DNA of 64,000 nucleotides, taken from NCBI GenBank assembly GCA_907163375.1, contig CAJQUW010001640.1, positions 1 to 64,000 of the forward strand, written 5' to 3'. Position 1 is the first letter of the stretch; each line of letters begins with the position of its first letter. Under the pieces are notes generated by a model. It did not search any database. It was not told the DNA's origin and saw nothing but the letters and a program-made list of their open reading frames with translations. Source of the DNA: Prostheceraeus crozeri. Taxonomy: Eukaryota > Platyhelminthes > Polycladida > Euryleptidae. Both the position numbers and the translations under genes were made by a program. Positions 34,320 to 47,450 of the stretch are shown here, in pieces.

Positions 34320-37300
34320 CTTGCATGAAGCTTCATTTCCATTCTAGAGGCTTTACTACGAGTATCATCAATTTCTATTATTGTAGTCAGCATCAGATAA
34401 ACAATTTGTCTTTGAGCATGATCAAGTGGCTTCACGGAATTTTCATACAAGGAATCTCAAGGTCAAAGTTTTGACGATCGTTGTATGAAAATGTAAGCAA
34501 AGAGTGCCGATTTTTTGCAGTTTTGCTTGAGCTTGCTATCACTCGATATTCACTTTGTCGTTCAAGAGGGCATTGATGGACAATCCATTGGTGCAATTCA
34601 TTTGACTGAACAACTAGCGGTCTCTAAAAAATCTCAAGTTAGGCAAAAACTTTAATTTTTCATTCTTTAGCCCATTCTGACCAGTTGACCATAAGCAAAC
34701 TTGCACCATGCATCAAAAGAACCTTAACATCATAAGCATCCTCATAGTAGGCTATGAAGTTTGTCAAAATCAAACAGCATCTTAAATGAAAAGTTGACGA
34801 TTTATAATGTGTTGACTTTTTTTGTGCTATTGTGAAACGGTCTCAATAACTGAAGCATTCTTGAATCTATTGACCGCTACGTCCCGAAAATTAGTCGAGA
34901 CATTTTGCAGAAGCAAATTCAGAACATAAACTTTTGATCGGATAACTGAATAAAGTTTGTTACTTACATGTAAATATTTTAATACTTTGTTTCCTGAATA
35001 TCCGAATAGTCAAGAATATGGATATAAGAATGATGGCGAATAGTCGGAGTAAAATTTGATTCACGGGATGGATGAGAAGTCAACTATGTAGCCCAAGGTA
35101 ACGCAGCTGTAAAATTGAAGCAGAATAGAGTATTCCATTCCATCAACAAGTCTACAATCCATGCATTTCTTATATTAAACTTGTTAAAGTTAATTAGAGT
35201 TATAAATAATAACACCAGAATACACATACAATGCAATGCATAATTTACCTATAATAGGCATTATAATCTAGAATTGACTAAATTATTACGAAGCAAGTTT
35301 CATCAGATATAGGCTAATGTCGTTGACTCATGCTAGGACAATAGGCTTGACTGATTTTGTTGTACGCTTGTCACAGGTCATTATTCTTTGGCAACTGATC
35401 CTCTAATCTTAAATCAAGCTGTCTATGGTGACAGCACATGAAAAGAAAGACAGTGAGACAAGGTCAAGGATGTTCGTGAATTAAATGTTATCTATGGTGT
35501 GGTTCTAGAGATGTTGGAATTTTCCTGCTTGTTGAATGCGATCTATTGATGACCAATTAAAAGTACTTCATTTCATTCATGCAAGTTAATTTAGTATTCA
35601 AACTTATTGTGACTCTTGAAACTTACTAGAATGCTACGATTTAAACTAATAAATTTGCACAAAACATCAGCAAGTCAGCCATTTTCTATCAACATTATTT
35701 GGATAAACGATAATGTAGCAATTAGTATTAACGAATTAGTAGTAATTTTCATCGGATATTCATCGACTTCTAAATTTCGTTTTGACATGATGCTGTTTAC
35801 CGGTAGAATAAGAATTCCTTGCAACTGCAATCGAAGCGGAACAAATGTGAATTTATAATGAAACCCATGTGAAATCGTTGAAATCACTTGCAAATAGATA
35901 ATGCTGCAATTATGATGTTTCATTTGTCGTTGCAACGATGAAAGTTAGCAAATTTTAAAGTTGCAAGTTTTTAAAATCAAATTAATCAATTTTCTGCACA
36001 GAAAAGGATACTATTCTATACTATACTCCGGTTCATCGAATCCATCGAGCCAATTTACCATCATCGCGCATGCTGATGTAGCACAAAAGTCGGTGTCAGC
36101 AAATAATCGACCAAGTAAGCACCTTTTTGTGCGACCTATTTTTCCTTATTGTTATAGAAATATATGATAGATTTCTTCATTGAAGTCACTTTGCTCAGCC
36201 ATTTCATAACAGAGTCTATTCTTTCTCGGACATCCTGTATCTGCCATATTTCTTCAAATAATAGCCGCCCTCGAATAGTCGCTGCGTCTACTATTCCAAG
36301 CTATGAATCCAGGCAATTAGATCAATTCGTTTACCTCAATTTAGGCACTCACCATCTGAGTTCTGCATCATAAGTGTTAGTAGCGGTGGATTTTGAGAAT
36401 TATCCTTATTTCAGCTAAGCTTCCATGTACGACATGATCAAAAATAGATTGCCAGAAAAAATAAAAAATGCATGTACAGCACCAGCTTTGGTGTTGGAAC
36501 CGATTAATATCAATTATCATTATCTGATATTATCAACTGATTATCAACTTAATAACAACTGAAAGGACCCTGTGATTGCTGTTGCCACTTCAAATGAAAA
36601 TGGGTATAATTTGCCTTGAGAAGCCGTCGTAGACGGCAGAAATCGATTGGCATTTAAGCAAATTTGAGTTCTGATTCTCCCGTAGGTAGGACCTAGCACT
36701 AGCATGTCCGACTTGTATTTCTACCAATAACGTCCATTTCGTTAAAAAAGAAGAAATTTTCAAAAATCAACTGATAAGTCATTTTAAAAGCTGATTACCT
36801 TAATTCTATCTATTTTCATTGATTTTTGATAACTTGAGTCCAAGCTGAATCTTTTTGTGCATTGGTAATTGCACTAAATTCCGAGCAAAGAATATAGTCT
36901 GACACTTAAATAGGGGTTTTGCCATCATATTTGTATGCATAATGATGCTAAAAGGCATTGTCTTGCATGCATGTCAGCCATTTCATGTGTGAGAAAACAA
37001 GGCAATCAGTCACTGACATTCACTTAATTATCGTATTATACAATTTTCTAACAACTATTTTTTTTAATTTGGCTATAATAGTTGTAGGCCTAATAGCTTT
37101 GCTATGCCGGTTTGCATTGAGCAATCATATCTGCGCAAATATGGAAGCAGTAGATATAATACTTCAATTTTACATGAAAACATTGAATGCAATTTCAGTT
37201 AGTGCATGATTTACACCGTGATGTCTTTACGAGGCATGAATTCCATACAGTCGAAATACAAACCTCTTCAACTTCATAGCTGATTTCTACATGAGATCCC

Positions 37301-39775
37301 AGAACAATGCCTGAATTCTGTGCAGCGCTTACTCTTGTACATTATATTTGAACACTTGCTTTTACGTGGATTACCAAGCCTTCAGTTCGTGGATCACTTG
37401 AATTCTTCAATAGTTGCTTCATAAAGCTCAATATATAAGTTTTTCGAGAATCTTATCTGATGCTTGTGTGAAGTATGAATTCAAGCCATATCCAACAAAT
37501 TATTCCACAACGACATCAGCCATTTTCTAGATGCGCAACTTGTAGTACAGAGCTATCATCAACATAGAATTGATCTACACCCACTTTGAGATGATCAGCA
37601 AATAATATCAGAAATTGCTTTTTCTTTCACTGTCATCGCATAAGGATTGATGTGCATGGTTGAAAACATGAAATCACATTTCTTCTTCTTGTTTGGTATT
37701 TCAGGGTCATTTCTTCGATGTTAATTTAATAAAACACGTGCAAAGCACATGCTGAATAGTTCAGGTTGCATGTCATATTCACGTCTACTTTTACAAGTCA
37801 TCTGCGCATTTCGTCAAATTTGATGAAATGGACGTTTTTGGTAAGCTTTTTTAAAATAAGATACGATAAGAGTGTAGCAAAACAGAATCTTTAAAAAGAA
37901 ATAAAATGATGATAAAAGCATGAAGAACGATAGCATACAAGCTTCAGTACCTGTTATCGGATGAACAATATTTACAGCAATATAATTATCTATGGACGTT
38001 CCAGCATAGAGTAGGGATATATATGTAGAGTGTCGACTCAAAAAAGTGTCTGTATACAGTGAAAATTTTTATATGAAAAGATTCAGTTTTTTGCGGAGAT
38101 TACGTTCCCGTGGTCCAAAAAATTATTTAAGCAGCTTTTGAAAAAAGTCAAAATTTGCCAATTTATATACTACCGATATGACTCTCCTATTTAAGTAGTA
38201 TGAAACAAGTTGTATATCAAAAGGAATGAATATTTGATAATAACCATCCTAACTAAGCGGAAATCAAGCTGATTATCACGTGAATTTCATGAATTGTATT
38301 ATAATGAAATTCTTCATGAAAAAGTCGCTATATTATTCGTGCTTTCTTTGCTAAAGTATCAAGTTTTTAATTCAATTTTCACTGGCATGATTTATAATTC
38401 ACTAAATTCATGTTTCACTTCTTGAATCTGAATACCGATGTGGACCCATTTACATCTTTCAAAGTTAAATGAAGTCATTGTCTTGGATTATGTGATTTTG
38501 CTGTGTCAGTGGCAGTATGCCTGTGATATGATCACGCTTAAGAAAATACTCTTGAGCTTAGGTTGAGCATGAAAGTAATAGGAACCTGCTAAGTTAACAA
38601 ACATTACCTCTTCAAGGCTGTCATGACATGGAGAATCTGCAAAATACCATCATTCCTTCTGCATTACTATCATGATCAGTCAATTCCGTTGTAATTTCTG
38701 CAAAACTGCAAATATCTGCACATCTCACATTTGGTGCGATGAGTTTATTTAATAAAATCGAAAGTGCATGCACATTGGGGATTTGATAAATGCGGAGTTA
38801 CCACTCTACCTAATATACCTACTCTATGCGCTCTAGTGTTAAAATCCCCGCCGCGGATCAACATACTGATCAAGAGAGAGCTTCGAAAAAACTACCGGGT
38901 GTCCCACAGCGAACCCCCCCTGCCCCCCCAAACGATTTCCATCATTATCTCAAATTATAATATAGCCTACATTGATACGCTATTTGTTATTTGTATTTGT
39001 ATTTTTAATATATTATAGTATCCGCAGAAATATATTTTCTCTTGAATTACATTGATACGTTGTGATCAAAAGGTCATTATTAATAGACCTTATTAGAGTA
39101 ATTTCTGCAGTTCATACAAAGCACGAAACGCGTCTTAATTAAACTTTTATAATTTATGTTCAATATGTTGACCATTTTCCTGCACAGAGTCGAATTCTAG
39201 TTTGAACAGCTTCCGAACATACTTTTCTACATAAAAGCTCGTCTATGTCACGAAACACACTACGAATACAGTCTTCCAATTCATCCAAGGTTTGAGGATG
39301 ACTCCTGTATACAATCTCTTTTACGTGTCCCTAAAGAAAAAAATCACACGGTGTTAAGTCTGGTGATATTGGAGGCCATTCCAAAAGGATACCACGGCGT
39401 CCAATCCAGCGGTTGGGAAAATTACTGTGTGAGTAATTTATGACGGAACGGTAATAATGCGCCGGTGCCCCATCCTGCATGAAAATGCTCCCAAGATCGG
39501 TGATTCGCGGCAGCACGCTTTGCAGCATACTAAGATAATTCTCTCCTTTGACAGTCTCTCGAAAGAAGAATGGCTCCGTCACACCTCGGGATGAAATGCC
39601 AGCCCACACTGTTACACCACGTTGGTCCATGGACTTGGTGCTTAGACGAAGCTCGTTGTGATCTGACCAATAAACTGAATTGTGGCGATTCACAGTTCCG
39701 TTTAAAAAGAACTTCGCCCCGTCTGTCCAGACAACTTTATAGATCAATTGGTGACCTCGTTCCAATAAACGTAGT
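34320..39775 (+). repeat. Segmental tandem duplication, copy 2
   Basis: Second copy of the 27440-34319 block. It lacks the 1055-bp palindromic element (empty site near 35628) and about 381 bases at 34935. It runs into the complete mariner; the boundary at about 39775 is where the matching mariner sequence in copy 1 stops. Confidence 0.92.
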
Positions 39776-40430
39776 AAGTCCTCACAAAAAATCAAACGTC
39801 GATCAGGATCGTCTTCATTAAGTTCTTGATGCAACGAGAAGTGATAGCTTTTCAATCCCAAGTCGACTTTCAGAATTCGATGAACAGTAGATTTTGAAAT
39901 GTCAAGATCAGCGGATGCCTTGCGGATAGAGAAATTATCACCCATTTCAGTGATAGCACCGGCAACCGCGGCTACCTGTTCACTATGGCTTTCATTTGAT
40001 GGTATACCATGTCCCTCTTCGTCAACTCTTCCAGTGGACTCAAATCTCTTAATCAATGATGGAATCGATTTCCTATCAATTGGTCTTCCATACGTGCCTT
40101 CAAAGCGTCGAACTACTTCACGATAATTGCCAGTTTGATAATAGCTTTTCACAATGAGCACGCGTTCCTCAATCGTGTGGCGACGTGACATGAATAATTG
40201 TAAATGATTAAACATGAAGCAACATTTCAGTTAGAAATTTGAATTTGAATTTGAATTTGCAATTATTGTTTGCGAAATGAAGACAAGCGCTATTCGATAT
40301 CCTAATGATAGCATACACTGATATCTAACAACAACCCAAGCTGCTCTTATCAAGCCGAAGTCACCAAACTTCAAGTAAATAATCTTGATTTTGTGTTGGG
40401 GGGGAGGGGGGTTCGCTGTGGGACACCCGG
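38895..40430 (-). mobile_element. Complete mariner-like element (DD42D)
   Basis: 1536 bp between TA dinucleotides at 38893-38894 and 40431-40432. The terminal inverted repeats share CCGGGTGTCCCACAGCG followed by a run of C. The transposase gene is on the minus strand. A short (ATTTGA)n run lies at about 40238-40258, between the gene and the right end. Confidence 0.93.
39331..40215 (-). pseudogene. Mariner-like transposase with premature stop
   Basis: Transposase of the DD41D-like mariner group. The ATG is at 40215, or more likely at 40191 (MSRRHTIEER). The N-terminal half holds two helix-turn-helix domains (REVVRRFEGTYG, KSTVHRILK). Catalytic blocks are VVWTDGAKFF, MQDGAPAHY and SPDLTPCDFFL. 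42 residues separate the second and third D, one more than the usual 41. The frame stops at TAG right after CDFFL, where relatives have Trp (TGG) in FLWGHVKE. In copy 1 the frame after the stop continues GHVKEIVYRSHPQTLDEL to a natural end about 58 codons later. Copy 2 also has one extra T there. Both copies share the TAG, so it predates the duplication. Confidence 0.9.
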
Positions 40431-40436
40431 TATGTA

Positions 40437-40801
40437 TGAAAGAATGCGAATATGAGATTCGAATTAGACTGACAGCAGATATCAAAGCAAAACTTCTGGA
40501 AGAAATAGTCAATGAAATGATTGAATATTCAAATGAACATTATGACAGCGAAGAAGCAGAACTCAGAGAAAATCAATGGAGAGAAATAATTAATGGTGAA
40601 GAAGAAAAAAGCAGTGTTATTTGGGAGAACGAAAGATTGTTTTTTAATTCAGACGAACATTTAGTAAATATAAACACGAAAACAAATTTATTTACAAACA
40701 GACGAATTTTAAATTTTGTCATCATAAGAAATCTTCTAGTGATAATAGATTTAACAAGAGACAAAATCACTTTTATAGAAGAAACCAGAACTCTAACATG
40801 A
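40437..40801 (+). CDS. Unrecognised 120-codon ORF
   Basis: Begins at the right flank of the mariner and reads KECEYEIRIRLTADIKAKLL, then EEIVNEMIEYSNEHYDSEEA. It is acidic, probably helical, and ends in a stop at 40799-40801. Further open sequence in another phase (to about 41035) reads EYRSAEENHLMNQDQGDWRK. No family recognised. The composition looks more protein-like than surrounding short frames. If real, the mariner may have separated it from upstream sequence. Chance open frame is the main alternative. Confidence 0.25.
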
Positions 40802-41196
40802 TCTGTAAACAGTTATGCCATAATTGCAGAATACCGGAGCGCAGAAGAAAATCATCTTATGAACCAAGATCAAGGAGATTGGAGAAAAGCAGAGGTGGAA
40901 TATAGTGCTATTTATATGAATAACTTTTATAGGTCGCATTATTTTGATAGGAAATTGGCCTTCTATGATCAAAAGACATTTCCTATCACGTTTTACTCAC
41001 ATGAAATTCCTATCAACATATTCATCTCTTTGTAAACATGAGCTGCATCATTTATAATAGACATGATATGAACTTGTACTGTAATTCAAAAATGTAATCA
41101 TCAATCCCTTGAGAAATCTAGAAAAAGGATTTTAAATATATTAAAATAGGCATTAAATATATATGCCTATTTCCCTGTACGTTGCATCACTTGTTA

Positions 41197-41590
41197 ATTA
41201 AGCACCTGAAGATAGATTGAAAGCGCTAGTGCTAAATTGTTGTTACTACCTCGTGGGTAGATAGTCGTCCCATCTGTCTACTAGGCCTCCCTCCTCATTT
41301 TGGGACGGTGTCCACCACTGTTTGGTGTTGGGTTGGCTGAGCCACACGTGAGTTCATCTCTCTGCTTTTTTCATGTCCTTTCCTTTATCGACGTTGCTCT
41401 TTTGTTACCTATAGATGGTATCTTGGACTTGGTTATCTTTGAGTGCTCTTTTATTTTGTGTTAACTGCTTTTGTTCATTCAGTTCGCGAATGTAATACGC
41501 TTTTATGATTTTTGTACACTCTGAGTTATTTGTAATTGCATGCCTCTCCCAGTGAGAAAATAAAGCTTTACCTAGATATGCAGATTGGTA
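41197..41590 (+). other. Possible retroelement 3' tail
   Basis: A less AT-rich segment beginning near CACCTGAAGATAG and ending GAAAATAAAGCTTTACCT, that is, with a polyadenylation signal close to its end. It resembles an inserted 3' end of a LINE or Penelope-like element rather than a host gene. No coding frame. The assignment is tentative. Confidence 0.35.
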
Positions 41591-41924
41591 GAGGTACTCA
41601 GTGGTGTTCTAGTAGTTATTGAATGTATTACATTCATATGTGTGAAAACTGATTGTTTTCCTGTACTTTAGACAAATTGATAATAGTCCCTACATGCATG
41701 CACATGTAGTACAATATCAAAAATAGAATACATAGTTAAAAGAATTTATGTCTCTTGAACATGATGAGTTGAGGACACGAATGATACGAAACCGTATAAA
41801 TACAAAATAATCTTACAGATTTAAGTATCAATCAGAGAAAAATAATTTTAAAAATCTCTTTGGCATGTTATAGGAAGTGTCAGATAGAATATTTAAACGC
41901 GCTATCTCATGTATTTTTTTGGAT

Positions 41925-41996
41925 TAAATTGGTTGGCGCTTAGACTAAAATGCATTGCATTCGGATTGAAATGCATGGCAATTGGACTAAAAGGTA
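41925..41996 (+). repeat. 21-bp minisatellite, left part
   Basis: Diverged tandem 21-bp units of the type TTGGACTAAAATGCATGGCA. The last unit is interrupted at 41996 by the MITE and resumes at 42771. Confidence 0.85.
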
Positions 41997-42770
41997 CCCT
42001 GTGGGAACGAATCTTGCGAAAAACTGGCGGATGTCAGCTGCAGAATATCATGCTACAGTTCAGTCATATTTGCGGCATATTCGCTGGCGAAGTTCGCCGG
42101 TGACAATTCGCGCTCTATATGCCACCTTTTACTTTTGACTTTCTCTCTTATTATCTTTAGTAATCCGCCTCTACAGCCGAGGCTCTATTTTCTCCCTCAA
42201 CTCCTCACTATCCCCCACATATGGCTAATCTTTCTAAGAAATAAGTGCAGACTATCATTCTTTGATAATGATAAGAATATAGAGAATCCGCTTATATCAA
42301 TTTTCATAACATCCCTTGACATTCAATAATTTACAACAATGACAAATATTTGAATAATATCATAGTATTTACTGCGATATTTATGGAAGATAAATACTTT
42401 TTTAGTTTAAGCCTTCGTGAATTAAAAAAGATCCCTTTTTATTAGATCAGACAGAGTATGCAATATATTTTCATGTGAAGGTAATATACGAACATTACTA
42501 CTTACCACTAATTAGTTGCTGCAATATCCACGATTTCGCCGGTTGGCGAAAAATCAGCTCGCATTAGTAAACAAATATCTACCAACTAATTATAGCAACT
42601 TTTTCGCCACCTGTCGTTTTTTAATTTTACACATGTTCTTGGATAGTTGATGACCATTTTCACATGCGGAGATAGTTTTTACACGAAAATGAACCTTTAA
42701 AAAAATTATCCACAAAATCGCTACCTCGCCAGATAATCTGTTGATATTAGCAAGATGTGTTCCCACAGGG
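41997..42770. mobile_element. TA-flanked MITE of 774 bp inserted in a minisatellite
   Basis: Ends are CCCTGTGGGAAC on the left and its exact complement on the right, extended by ATCTTGC after two mismatches. TA lies on both sides (41995-41996 and 42771-42772). If the element and one TA are set aside, the flanking 21-bp repeat unit is whole again. No transposase ORF. TA target and short inverted ends suggest a Tc1/mariner/pogo-type non-autonomous element. Confidence 0.85.
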
Positions 42771-42826
42771 TATGGCACCTGGACTAAAATGTATGGCGTT
42801 TGGACTAAATTCGACGGGAAATACTG
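42771..42826 (+). repeat. 21-bp minisatellite, right part
   Basis: Continuation of the array at 41925-41996: TATGGCACCTGGACTAAAAT and GTATGGCGTTTGGACTAAAT. A 21-bp unit keeps one reading frame, giving a 7-residue repeat such as GLKCMAF on the plus strand. Confidence 0.85.
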
Positions 42827-42989
42827 TAGTTCCACCGAGTAGGTGCCGCTCGCACCGTGCGTATGCCCCAGATCCGTTATTTGATAAACCAAAACCAAGA
42901 CAAAGAAAAGACGTTGTACTGGAGGATCGGTTTCGATTCAAAATCTTTCTCAACTCCAATACAAAGACCCAGAAAATGTACGAAGCACA

Positions 42990-43870
42990 GACTTAAATAG
43001 TTCCAGCGATTTTAGTTCAACAAGCTGCGTAATTTCTTGCCAGAGCGATAAGAGTCACGAGTCTTTACACCTTCAATCAGCTGGTTACAAAGGCGTACAA
43101 CCTGTCCACCGCACTCACTGTAAGGAAGCACCAAATTGATTGCAATGTTGCAATCTGACGTCACGTTTGAACCATTAGGCACTATTGTCCGTAAACGTTT
43201 CATCCAAGATATCTCTTTCACCCTTCTTCTGTTATTGTTGTCAGTTCGAGGGCCGTAAAGGAAAAGTCATTCAAAGTACACGATGAGTTAAAGTGCTGGG
43301 AAACAGAGGTAGAGAAGCTAGATCTTATAGCGTTCACATGCTCAGAAATACGCTGTCGAAGAGTCCTAGAAATATCCCCTATGTCCTTTTTATCACAATT
43401 TTTACACACAATTAAATGAATTATGCCAGCATTACAACAATTCATTCGAGATAAAATCGAATATGTACAATTGTCAATCTTAACAGAGTGAGTATAAAAA
43501 CCGTGTATACAAATACCACACGTGCCACAAGAAAGAAAACCAATGAACCAGTTGGACGGATTTTGACAGGTAATTTTTAATACTTTCTTTACGGTAGAAC
43601 CAATCATGCTTCGCGAGTACCCCTGCCGACGACAGTCCAGTGAGGTTGAACAATACGTTTCCTTGCTTTAAAGTCATTGTAAGTTGAACTACGAATGCAC
43701 CAACGATAAATCGGACTGTACACGATACTACTAAATGTATGAGAAGGGTAATGCGACTCTGATGACAAAAACGTCAGAATCGCTGTCAGAATCTGTGTCA
43801 GAATCGCTGCTGTCAATATCGACCTCTGCGACGTAATTCTTTGGATCCAAACAAACTGCAGGCACAAACA
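42990..43870 (-). pseudogene. Penelope-like element fragment with GIY-YIG domain
   Basis: Minus-strand blocks read CGTCGICIHG, IHLIVCKNCDKKDIGDISRT, LRQRISEHVNAIR, VSQHFNSSCTLNDFSF and WMKRLRTIVP. This is the C-terminal GIY-YIG endonuclease region of Penelope-like retroelements (cysteine-rich linker, then the nuclease core, then an E..W...L.T..P segment). The RT domain is not found. It is a broken, old relic. Confidence 0.75.
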
Positions 43871-45211
43871 AGAATAATTTCCAACATTGGGGTCTCCACA
43901 AACATTATCAAGGGATGAATACGACAGTTTTCTTTATGGCGAAGCTAAGAGTGACAGCTTTTAATAGAAGCCGAATTCTTTAAAAGGCGATATGTAAAGA
44001 TGATTGTCACTTCAGTAATAATTATTATGTAGACCTGTTGAACTGGATCTATCGCACTGTACATTGGATTGAAAGCAATTTTTCCTTATTTCAAAGCAGT
44101 TCTCAAAGACGGATCGATTAGCGATTCGAAGAATTGCAGCATTTGATTATGAGTATAAGTTTATTTCAAATACATTGGAAATCATACAACACATGTACTT
44201 TTGACGTAGACAAGAGTGAGTTGTTTAAGTTAAAAATGTTGTGTAAGGAATGTGGCCTCGTCATCATCACTTAACTAGTTGTCGGGAAACAACTTTGATG
44301 ACTTACTGCTGTCTTTTGAGACGATGAGGTCAGGCGAAATCTGTTAAAGCTGCTGACATCGCTAGACTTCACGTTGTCGACTTTAAATCAAAACACACTC
44401 TCCGATTTGCATGAATATTTGCATGTGCGTAGAAAGTGCACTGAAATGCGTGTCTCTGAAGTTTTGTAACGATTGATTCATTTTTACAGATTTTAAACAA
44501 ATTTGAAAACGTGGGGGGAGATAACTGCTATGGAGGCAGACACGAAGATACTGAGCAGCTTCCATGTAAGAAGTTTGATACAAACATGCAACCAAGTAGA
44601 CTTACGACTGAGTAGCATGCCATCGAATATACAGTTGCAGTTCTGTTCCACATGTCAAAGCAAATTTTTGAAGCTGCAGAGACATTTGATAGCTTGTTCA
44701 GTTGAAAAGAAACGATGAAAATGACATGAATGTGATGACAAATCGCATGACAAAAATTATGGCTTCATACTTAATACGTTTCACTTGATGTGAAAACACA
44801 GAAAATTCATTTTATGAGATTGTCACCTAGCTTGACCGCATTACTCCTAAAGATAATGAAAGCATCATGAAAATCGAAGTTATTGTTGCATGTTTCTGCA
44901 GCTTGATTCTTATTTAGAAGCTGATGTACATTCTTTGCAGTTCGTCGATTGATTTATGTGCATTGAAGCAGTAGTTGACATACCCCGTTCAACTCAGCCG
45001 ACATTTTCTTCGATTCAGCGAATGATGACGTAAGTAATGTACATGCTTACATATAGCTGCAATCTGCATAAATCGAAAAAAAGCAGGCGACAACTGCGAA
45101 CTACAACTTCATTTTTAGCTAGCTGTGAACTGCGAACTGCACCTAATGTACAACAAGCTACGTTCTAGCAACGTTCACCTAGATCGCTGCCTAAATGAGT
45201 GGTGGAAATGA
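43871..45211. other. No recognisable gene
   Basis: AT-rich with short open frames only (for example 44383-44595 and its antisense). No repeat or motif recognised. Confidence 0.5.
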
Positions 45212-45700
45212 TCACACCGAATTAGATTGTTTAAGTGCATCACTTTCCTAGAAGTGCAAACTGATTCAAAACGACGGCACGTGCAGGAGCTTACTAAGTG
45301 GCCAAAATTTTAATACATTGCAGAGATACAAAAAAAATCGCACGTCGCTTGCATATTGCTGTGAATTCCTTCAAATACTCCGATCGCCACGATTCCTTCA
45401 GATTTGAAGAATTCGGATCATTTCATAAAACTTTTCTCGATAATGTTGGGCCCCCCGATCATTATTTAAAAAGTTAGCAGGCGCACGAAAAAACGTTCAG
45501 AACCTTCCCTGTAGAACTTGGCATCGTCCGTGTCTCTTTGCTGTGTGATCCGGTTGATAACAGTCACTGAAACTCCGCACAATTTGGTGTGTTTAATGTT
45601 GAACTGACTGCTCATTGCTCGATTGCTATGTTATTATGTCAGCAGATTGTACCTTTTCATTAACTTTACATGTTCCAATGCTCCCTTTCTAGTCAAACAG
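45212..45700. mobile_element. Diverged copy of hAT-type family N2
   Basis: Matches the element at 16018-16618 in order. Shared landmarks are the CACACCGAATTAGAT start, CTAGAAGTG, ACGGCAC, the CGTCGCTTGC segment, TTGAAGAATTCGGATCAT, TAATGTTGG, CCGATCATTATT and AGCAGGCG. The right end and target duplication are missing. Identity looks low, so it is an old copy. Confidence 0.75.
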
Positions 45701-47450
45701 AAGAAGAGACGACCTATCAAACTCTTTAAATGATCATCAACAAGCACTTGTTGCCCATTAAACCGAAAAAAAGGCTAAATTGGCAATTTGAAGTGATGCA
45801 AATGCCTAGAAATCTAGAAAGACATTGAAAACAACTCAACATTAGATAAGAACAGCTTTCGAAAATTTTAAGGAGACGAAGAAACTGTCAGACTTGTTGG
45901 AAATGTTTTTGCCGTAATTGTAAAAATTGGGCAATTTCATAATCGGAAGCTGATTCCATGATATAATGAAAGCATCACATTTTGAAAGTCTGTCACACAA
46001 TTCAGAATAGATAGCAATAGCAGCGATGAGACGGGAAAATATGACATTAAAAAAACGAAAAGTAATTTTGCAAAAATAATGTCATATTTGCAAATGAATA
46101 TTATAAAATGCATTATTTATTCTATTTTATCTATTTCTTCTCAGAAGAAGAAAAAAGATTTACTCGGAAATGAACAAAAAATCATTTGACTGCCACAACA
46201 CACAGGAAGTATAACCTTCGAGAAAATCTGATGTCCAGGTAGTTTTCTATACATTGCGTTGATTTCATCCTCAATATTGTAACTTTCCATTGCCAAAGCT
46301 TTTGAAGACGGTGTAAAACGACTACTTGCTTATTTAAAAATATAAATAAGTTCTCTCACATGTGCTATATATATATTTATTCATGTGGCTCGTTTGCTAT
46401 TCGTTTTATCTCGCCGAAAATCGCATGAGACATCTGTCGGTATTCCCACCTAAACCGCATCAAGCATCTGCTGCATTCATGACATTTTTGTCATTTGATG
46501 CTGGTGTTGATTCAGACTTTTGCGACTTTGGAACGGAAGTATTTCAACAAATCAAATTTTCACATATTTGTAATTCTGATAACCTACAAATTCCTGTAGA
46601 GGTAGCTCTATTAGCTAAGAAATATGTGTGTCGCCGTAGGTGACAAAAACAATGATTTGTGTTAAGTTTATACAAAAGCATTTTGTTTACACATATATTA
46701 AAAGATAAACGTTGTCGCAAGAAAATGTTCATTGAAAATTAATGTTATTTTTAGTGGCGTTTGCGCTATCGCGGCACAAACAACGCCATAATGTAGAATG
46801 ACAGCTTGGTTGCAAACAAAAATGAAAGGAAGAAAGAATTTGACATTTCTCCATGCATGTGATATGTCTCAAAATAATTGCATATTTTTCTTGTTTTTTC
46901 AGGTAGACTTAGTGCAGATTTTAATAACTTCACGAACTTAATCATCAAACTCGGCTTGTGAAACCTACTATTGAATTTCCAAAGGTGATTGAACTTTATG
47001 ATATAATGCTAAATTGTATCTGTCATATAGTCCTTAAATTGATTTCAATCTTTTTAATTGATTCTAAGGTAATAGTAAATTAGCAGTACATTGCTGACAT
47101 CCCGACTCCAGATAAGGCCGTATATACAGTCCTAGGCAACTACCTATAATCCGGATAAGTACATGGAAGGCCCAGGAGTCAAGCGATTGCCTCGACAAAT
47201 GTTTGGCCGCCATCTTTTGCTGTTCAATCTCACAAAGCTATCCTCATTCCTCATGTATAGAATAAATTGAATATGAGAAATAAATTTCCTACTCAGCATG
47301 AAATCATATTTCAATTGGGACTGACTGTCTCGGTGCAGCGATAAACCGGTTAGTTCTGCTTGCATCATAATGCACCGTAATGTGTGAATTTCGATCAATT
47401 TGATATTTTCCTGCTTTAATTCATCTTTGATTTATTCATTCTATGTGGAC
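45701..47450. other. No recognisable gene
   Basis: A 93-codon open frame at 46362-46643 has a hydrophobic start but no family motif and no support from context. Nothing else recognised. Confidence 0.45.

Noticed and set aside
41197-41590. Pseudo-LTR of a Penelope-like element with a hammerhead ribozyme
   Set aside because: CTGAAGATAG followed by GAAAGCG suggested it, but the conserved CTGATGA and GAAAC core with stems is not present.
41925-42996. Protein with GLKCMAF heptads
   Set aside because: Both strands are open because the unit is 21 bp; it is better explained as a minisatellite interrupted by a MITE.
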